From NCBI GenBank assembly GCA_025927935.1, contig JAICKM010000238.1, positions 1 through 9,058 on the forward strand: a stretch of 9,058 bases of DNA, in the 5' to 3' direction. A program made the position numbers and the translations under genes. The notes beneath the pieces are model-generated. The model made no database searches and was not told where the DNA came from. It was given only the letters and a program-made list of their open reading frames with translations. This document shows, in pieces, positions 5,790-9,058 of this stretch (within the stretch, counting starts at the first letter, position 1; the number at the start of each line of letters is the position of its first letter). The DNA comes from Chloroflexia bacterium. GTDB taxonomy: Bacteria; Chloroflexota; Chloroflexia; QHBQ01; JADMIH01.

Positions 5790-7910
5790 TCAGGGCAACG
5801 GCAGACGGACCCGAACCCAGGTGCCGCCACTGGGGCCGGGTTCGACAGCAAAGGTTCCGCTCAGCTCCGCCGCAAGCTCGCGCATCGAGTTGAGACCCAC
5901 GCCGGACTGGTAGACGGGCGGCAGGCCCTGGCCGTCGTCGCTGATGTCCAAAGCGACCGCGCTGTCTATGGTGATCTGTATCGCGCAATTACGCGCGTGG
6001 GCATGGCGCACGACATTGGTGAGGGCTTCCTGGGCAATGCGATAACAGGCGACCTCCACGGCAGCCGGCAACGGAGGTAGTTGCTCCGGCGCGCGCAGGG
6101 TAATCGCGACGCCGCTGGCCCGGTACTGATGTATCTGCTCCTGAAGCGCCGCCACCAGGCCCAGGTCGTCCAGGGCCGGCGGGCGCAAGGCGTAGATCAA
6201 CCGGCGGATATCGGTGATCGCCTGCTGCGCGTGCGCGGTGGCATCGGCCAGCAAGGTTTCCGCCGCGTCCGGGTCGCGGCGCAGCAGCGTGCGCGCCGCC
6301 GAGAGAGTGAGGGTCTGGCTGGCAAGCTGGGGACCGAGTCCGTCGTGCAAATCGCGGCGCAAACGGCGGCGCTCTTCCTCCCGCGCCACCACCAGCCGCT
6401 CGCGGGATTGCTGCAACTCGGCCGTAAGCTGCCGCAGATCTGCTGTCAGGCGCACATTATGCACTGCCACGGCCATTTGTTGGGCGAGATTCTGTAGCAG
6501 GCGCAAGTCGGCCCCGGCGAAGCTCTCGCCGGGCGCACGCGGCGCCAGCGCCAGTTCACCGACCCGCTCGGTGTGCGAGACGAGCGGCAAGCGAACCAGC
6601 GTGGCTGGGTCCGGCGCCATGCCGTAGGCGGCGGCCAGGTGGAGCGCATCGCCCTGCCGGATCAGGATGGCGACATAGGGCAGTTTCAGCGCCTGACCGG
6701 TGGTCTCCACAATGGCCGGCAGCAGGGCCTCCGGCGCCAGGGTGGCTTCCAGACGTTGCCCCAGCCGGGACAGCAGCGCATAGGGGTCGTCGCGTTCGCC
6801 GTACAGCAGGTGGTTGGCGCTGCGCTGCAAGTGCTCACGCAAAGGTTGGAACAGCACGGCCACCAGCCCGGTCGCCACGAGCGAGATCAGCAGGTTGCTC
6901 GTTGCCTGAAACAAGGTGGACAGGACTCCGACCAGCAGCACGTAGAGGACGACCACGATGGCGGTCAGCGCCCCGTAGACCAGCGTGCGGCTGATCAGGA
7001 TATTGATGTCCCACAACCGGTAGCGCAAGATGGCGGCCCCAATGGAGAGCGGGATCAGCAATTGCGCCAGGACGACCACCGTGCTCGCGACCATCGAGGC
7101 CAGGATGCCGTGTGGGCCGGAGGTGATCAGCACCGTCTGCGGCCCCAGCGTGCCCACTACCGCGCCGGTGAAGCCAAGCACCACCCACTTGGTCTGCTGG
7201 CGCTGCGCCGGCCCCGACACGCGCCAGTAGCGATAGAGTTGCGCGAACACGCCGGACGCCAGGATAGCGATGAACTGGATAAAGCGCCAGGAAATGAGCC
7301 ATTGCGTCACCGCCGAGGTGGGGAAGAAAAAGAGACAGATCCCGATCCCCACGATAGGAATCGCCAGGTAACGGGTCGTGCGGGGTACAAACCGGCCATC
7401 AGGAAACAGGTAGAAGAGCAGGAAAGACGAGGTGTTACCCCAGAATGCGACGACCGTAAACAACGCCTGCAACGCAGGGTAGCCGGCCAGGTCCTCCAGC
7501 GAGATGGAAGCAGTGATTGCGCCGTAGGTGATAACCGAGGTGGCCGTAAACAACGCCATGAAGTCGTCCCGGCGGCGCCAATAGATGATCCCGCCGACCG
7601 CGAACCAGGGCAGAGTCACGGCAATATTCACGACAAGAAAGTATCCGGCGAAGAAGCCCGCGGGCAGACCCAGCGCCGCCAGGTCGCGTGCCTGGGCGGT
7701 CGTCAGCGCGCATCCACCGCTGTCGCACACCGTTTGCAAGTAGACAAACTGCACGGGAAGCGCCAAGACGAAATAGGCCAGGGCCAGGCCAATCAGCGCC
7801 AGGCCGCCGGCGCGAGCCAGCGCCAGCCGGTGCTTGGCCCACCAGGCGACGGCGCCCGCGCGCCGGTCGGGATTCGCCTGCGGCGCCGCCGGAGCAAGTA
7901 GAGGGTTCAC
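5790..7910 (-). CDS. Membrane sensor histidine kinase (many-TM, GAF-like, HisKA_3)
   Basis: From a GTG at 7910 the product is 706 residues. The start is chosen because AGGAGG (7917-7922) lies 6 nt upstream; a farther in-frame GTG at 7991 has no comparable site. About ten hydrophobic helices span residues ~34-356, with the LFPDGRFVPR signature at ~168-177. A loop of about 30 residues between helices 1 and 2 holds C62 and C67. A GAF-like domain fills ~376-488, followed by a charged coiled linker (~489-515). The HisKA_3 dimerisation domain contains RRDLHDGLGPQ, with H522 as the phospho-acceptor. The HATPase domain (~610-706) shows the N box (EALTNVVRHAH, N632), a G1 box (DISDDGQG, 655-662) and a G2 box (GVGLNSMREL). 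The catalytic core appears intact. This is a NarX/LiaS-like kinase class that partners LuxR-type regulators, fitting the next gene. The signal is unknown. It could be a redox or envelope cue through the Cys loop, or a GAF ligand; both are inference. Confidence 0.93.
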   Translation of the reverse strand: MNPLLAPAAPQANPDRRAGAVAWWAKHRLALARAGGLALIGLALAYFVLALPVQFVYLQTVCDSGGCALTTAQARDLAALGLPAGFFAGYFLVVNIAVTLPWFAVGGIIYWRRRDDFMALFTATSVITYGAITASISLEDLAGYPALQALFTVVAFWGNTSSFLLFYLFPDGRFVPRTTRYLAIPIVGIGICLFFFPTSAVTQWLISWRFIQFIAILASGVFAQLYRYWRVSGPAQRQQTKWVVLGFTGAVVGTLGPQTVLITSGPHGILASMVASTVVVLAQLLIPLSIGAAILRYRLWDINILISRTLVYGALTAIVVVLYVLLVGVLSTLFQATSNLLISLVATGLVAVLFQPLREHLQRSANHLLYGERDDPYALLSRLGQRLEATLAPEALLPAIVETTGQALKLPYVAILIRQGDALHLAAAYGMAPDPATLVRLPLVSHTERVGELALAPRAPGESFAGADLRLLQNLAQQMAVAVHNVRLTADLRQLTAELQQSRERLVVAREEERRRLRRDLHDGLGPQLASQTLTLSAARTLLRRDPDAAETLLADATAHAQQAITDIRRLIYALRPPALDDLGLVAALQEQIHQYRASGVAITLRAPEQLPPLPAAVEVACYRIAQEALTNVVRHAHARNCAIQITIDSAVALDISDDGQGLPPVYQSGVGLNSMRELAAELSGTFAVEPGPSGGTWVRVRLPLP

Positions 7911-7916
7911 TGCTCC

Positions 7917-7922
7917 CCTCCT
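7917..7922 (-). promoter_or_regulatory. Ribosome binding site deciding the kinase start
   Basis: On the minus strand AGGAGG precedes GTG (7910-7908) by 6 nt within the purine-rich AGAGAGGAGGGGAGCA. This is the strongest Shine-Dalgarno sequence near the gene. It argues for translation from 7910 rather than from the GTG at 7991 or the ATG at 7973. Confidence 0.75.
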
Positions 7923-8018
7923 CTCTGCGCCATTGATTGACCACCGATGCACACCGTTGTGCCCAGCCGGCATACGACCGATTTTCTGCACTCTACCACG
8001 TTTTTCCCCGTTGCGCTA

Positions 8019-8050
8019 TAGCCGCGACCGGCAAGAGCCGGTCGCGGCTA
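8019..8050. terminator. 14-bp perfect hairpin between protease and kinase genes
   Basis: TAGCCGCGACCGGC (8019-8032) pairs perfectly with GCCGGTCGCGGCTA (8037-8050) around the tetraloop AAGA. It lies about 80 nt downstream of the CPBP gene stop and 109 nt upstream of the kinase start, both on the minus strand. No T-tract follows on either strand. It may back up the hairpin at 8087-8114, stabilise RNA 3' ends or be a protein-binding dyad. Confidence 0.6.
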
Positions 8051-8086
8051 GCTTCGCTGGTGAGCGGCCCGGCAAACGCGCATGGC

Positions 8087-8114
8087 CCCGGCAGAGTCCT
8101 CTGACTCTGCCGGG
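8087..8114 (-). terminator. Hairpin terminator of the CPBP protease gene
   Basis: CCCGGCAGAGTC (8087-8098) pairs perfectly with GACTCTGCCGGG (8103-8114) around a CTCT loop, a 12-bp stem 17 nt beyond the TAG stop of the leftward CPBP gene. No U-run follows. Its position right after the stop makes a terminator or 3'-end hairpin most likely, which would keep the kinase operon a separate transcript. Confidence 0.65.
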
Positions 8115-8131
8115 AACCGAAGGGCGGGTAT

Positions 8132-9019
8132 CTAGGCTTGCGCCGGCTCGACCAGATCGGGCGTTTCAGCAGCCGGTTTGCGGGACAGCCGCGCCGCGCC
8201 GAAGATGACCACCAGGGCAATCGCCACCGCCCAGGTCAGCCCCGCCGTCACGTAGAAGGGGCCGGGCGCGTCGGGAGATAGGAGATTGGCCCAGGTATTT
8301 TGGGACGCGTGCAGCAGCGTGACCAGCAGCAGGCTGCCTTTCGTGTTGTTGAAGACCCAGCTATAGATGATCGTGAGGGCGAACGAGAACCCCATGAACC
8401 AGGCAACGCCAATCGTATTGACGAACGTTCCGGCCGTCCAGGCGTACGGCAGATGGGTCAGGCCCTCGACCACGGCCAGCAGCAGGCTGGCGACCAGGGC
8501 GCTATGCGTGGCTTGCAGACGCGGCAGGGCTACCCCCCGCCAGGCGATTTCTTCGGTGTTGAGCAGCAGACCTATCGCAATGGTAACCACAAAGGCGAAC
8601 ACCGCCGACCCCAGATCGGCGCCGGCAATCGGTAAGGCGGGCACCGGGTTGCCGAGGGCGCCGTACAGTCCGAGGCCCCCCAGGATCAGGGCAGCGATGC
8701 CGCCCAGGGCCACCACATACCATTGGATACCGACCCGCCAGCGCAGGAACCGGCTGAACAAGGCGCGGATCCCGGCTTTGCCGCTGACCGCGCCGGTCAC
8801 GATGACCGCGGCTATGGCGGGCGCCCAGCCTGTAGTAAATGCCAGAATATCGGGCAGGTGGAAGGGCAACAAGCCCTGGGACTCCAGGGCGGCCGGGACC
8901 ATAGTTAGCCACTCCAGCGCGTAAATCAGGATAAACAGGGATGCAAGGGGATGCTGGCTAATGAGCCGTCGAAGGGCGGATGGGCGCGCTGCCGGCGCCA
9001 CGCTGGTCATTACAGACAC
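8132..9019 (-). CDS. CPBP-family intramembrane metalloprotease homologue
   Basis: The product is 295 residues. The GTG at 9019 is preferred over the ATG at 9010 because AAAGGA (9028-9033) sits 8 nt before it. The protein has about seven to eight hydrophobic segments (from ~27 to ~275). It carries the CPBP (CAAX prenyl protease / bacteriocin-processing) motifs: EEIAWRG with E156, E157 and R161; a second-motif histidine H189 in EGLTHLP; and H237 with N241 in HASQN. These residues form the metal-binding active site in the family, so catalysis is plausible. Position 185, four before H189, is Glu where the family usually has Phe or Trp. Bacterial CPBP proteins process membrane or secreted substrates or give self-immunity to peptides; the substrate here cannot be told. 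It is separated from the kinase operon by two strong hairpins. Confidence 0.9.
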   Translation of the reverse strand: MSVMTSVAPAARPSALRRLISQHPLASLFILIYALEWLTMVPAALESQGLLPFHLPDILAFTTGWAPAIAAVIVTGAVSGKAGIRALFSRFLRWRVGIQWYVVALGGIAALILGGLGLYGALGNPVPALPIAGADLGSAVFAFVVTIAIGLLLNTEEIAWRGVALPRLQATHSALVASLLLAVVEGLTHLPYAWTAGTFVNTIGVAWFMGFSFALTIIYSWVFNNTKGSLLLVTLLHASQNTWANLLSPDAPGPFYVTAGLTWAVAIALVVIFGAARLSRKPAAETPDLVEPAQA

Positions 9020-9038
9020 GGCGAAGTTCCTTTCCGGG

Positions 9039-9051
9039 AGTACCCCGTACT
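9039..9051. promoter_or_regulatory. Short inverted repeat upstream of the CPBP gene
   Basis: AGTAC and GTACT (9039-9043 and 9047-9051) flank a CCC spacer, 20 nt upstream of the CPBP GTG start and just before its ribosome binding site. It is short and could occur by chance. The promoter itself lies partly outside the window. Confidence 0.25.
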
Positions 9052-9058
9052 GAAATAG

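Noticed and set aside
6573..7901. Plus-strand open frame of 442 codons opposite the histidine kinase
   Set aside because: The kinase H, N, G1 and G2 boxes on the minus strand settle the coding frame. The shadow product is rich in Gln/Arg/Asp and shows no domain.
7911..7991. N-terminal 27-residue extension of the histidine kinase from a GTG at 7991
   Set aside because: It has no Shine-Dalgarno sequence, whereas the GTG at 7910 has AGGAGG at ideal spacing.

Overview
This GC-rich window carries five complete protein genes and one gene cut by the left edge. The probable host is a member of the Chloroflexota. That placement rests on three family signatures I recognise from that phylum: SLH repeats ending in VTRGQ rather than TRAE with CGG..EPC and RCLACR cysteine motifs, a SBBP-repeat protein, and a many-TM histidine kinase with an LFPDGRFVPR signature. 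It is an inference and was not checked by any search.

Layout. Positions 1-419 (minus) hold the N-terminal part of a DoxX-family membrane protein. Positions 420-740 are non-coding and end in a strong hairpin. Positions 741-1574 (minus) encode a secreted, apparently wall- or membrane-anchored protein with two DUF4397 domains, read from a near-consensus sigma-70-type promoter at 1650-1678. A divergent, comparatively AT-rich spacer of about 500 bases follows; it contains a 17-bp-period tandem repeat just before the next ribosome binding site. Positions 2173-4971 (plus) encode a 932-residue exported protein: an N-terminal beta-rich domain, seven SBBP repeats that could form a seven-bladed propeller, and three C-terminal SLH domains. 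A bidirectional hairpin at 5017-5053 separates it from the convergent minus-strand genes.

The right part is a minus-strand block. A CPBP-family membrane protease homologue (8132-9019) comes first and is followed by two perfect hairpins. Next is a two-component pair: a membrane sensor kinase with a HisKA_3/HATPase core (5790-7910) and a NarL/LuxR-type response regulator (5076-5741), 48 bp apart and most likely one operon.

As a whole the window looks like an envelope-oriented neighbourhood: surface proteins, membrane proteins and a membrane-sensing two-component system. No sequence evidence shows that the two-component system controls the surface genes. I see no mobile element, CRISPR array, rRNA or tRNA, and no clear case for a new multi-gene system. 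The points most worth a second look are the regulatory DNA around the divergent DUF4397/SLH pair, the MPSTGG tail, the recent SLH duplication, the Cys-containing sensor loop of the kinase, and the set of perfect intergenic hairpins that lack U-tracts.
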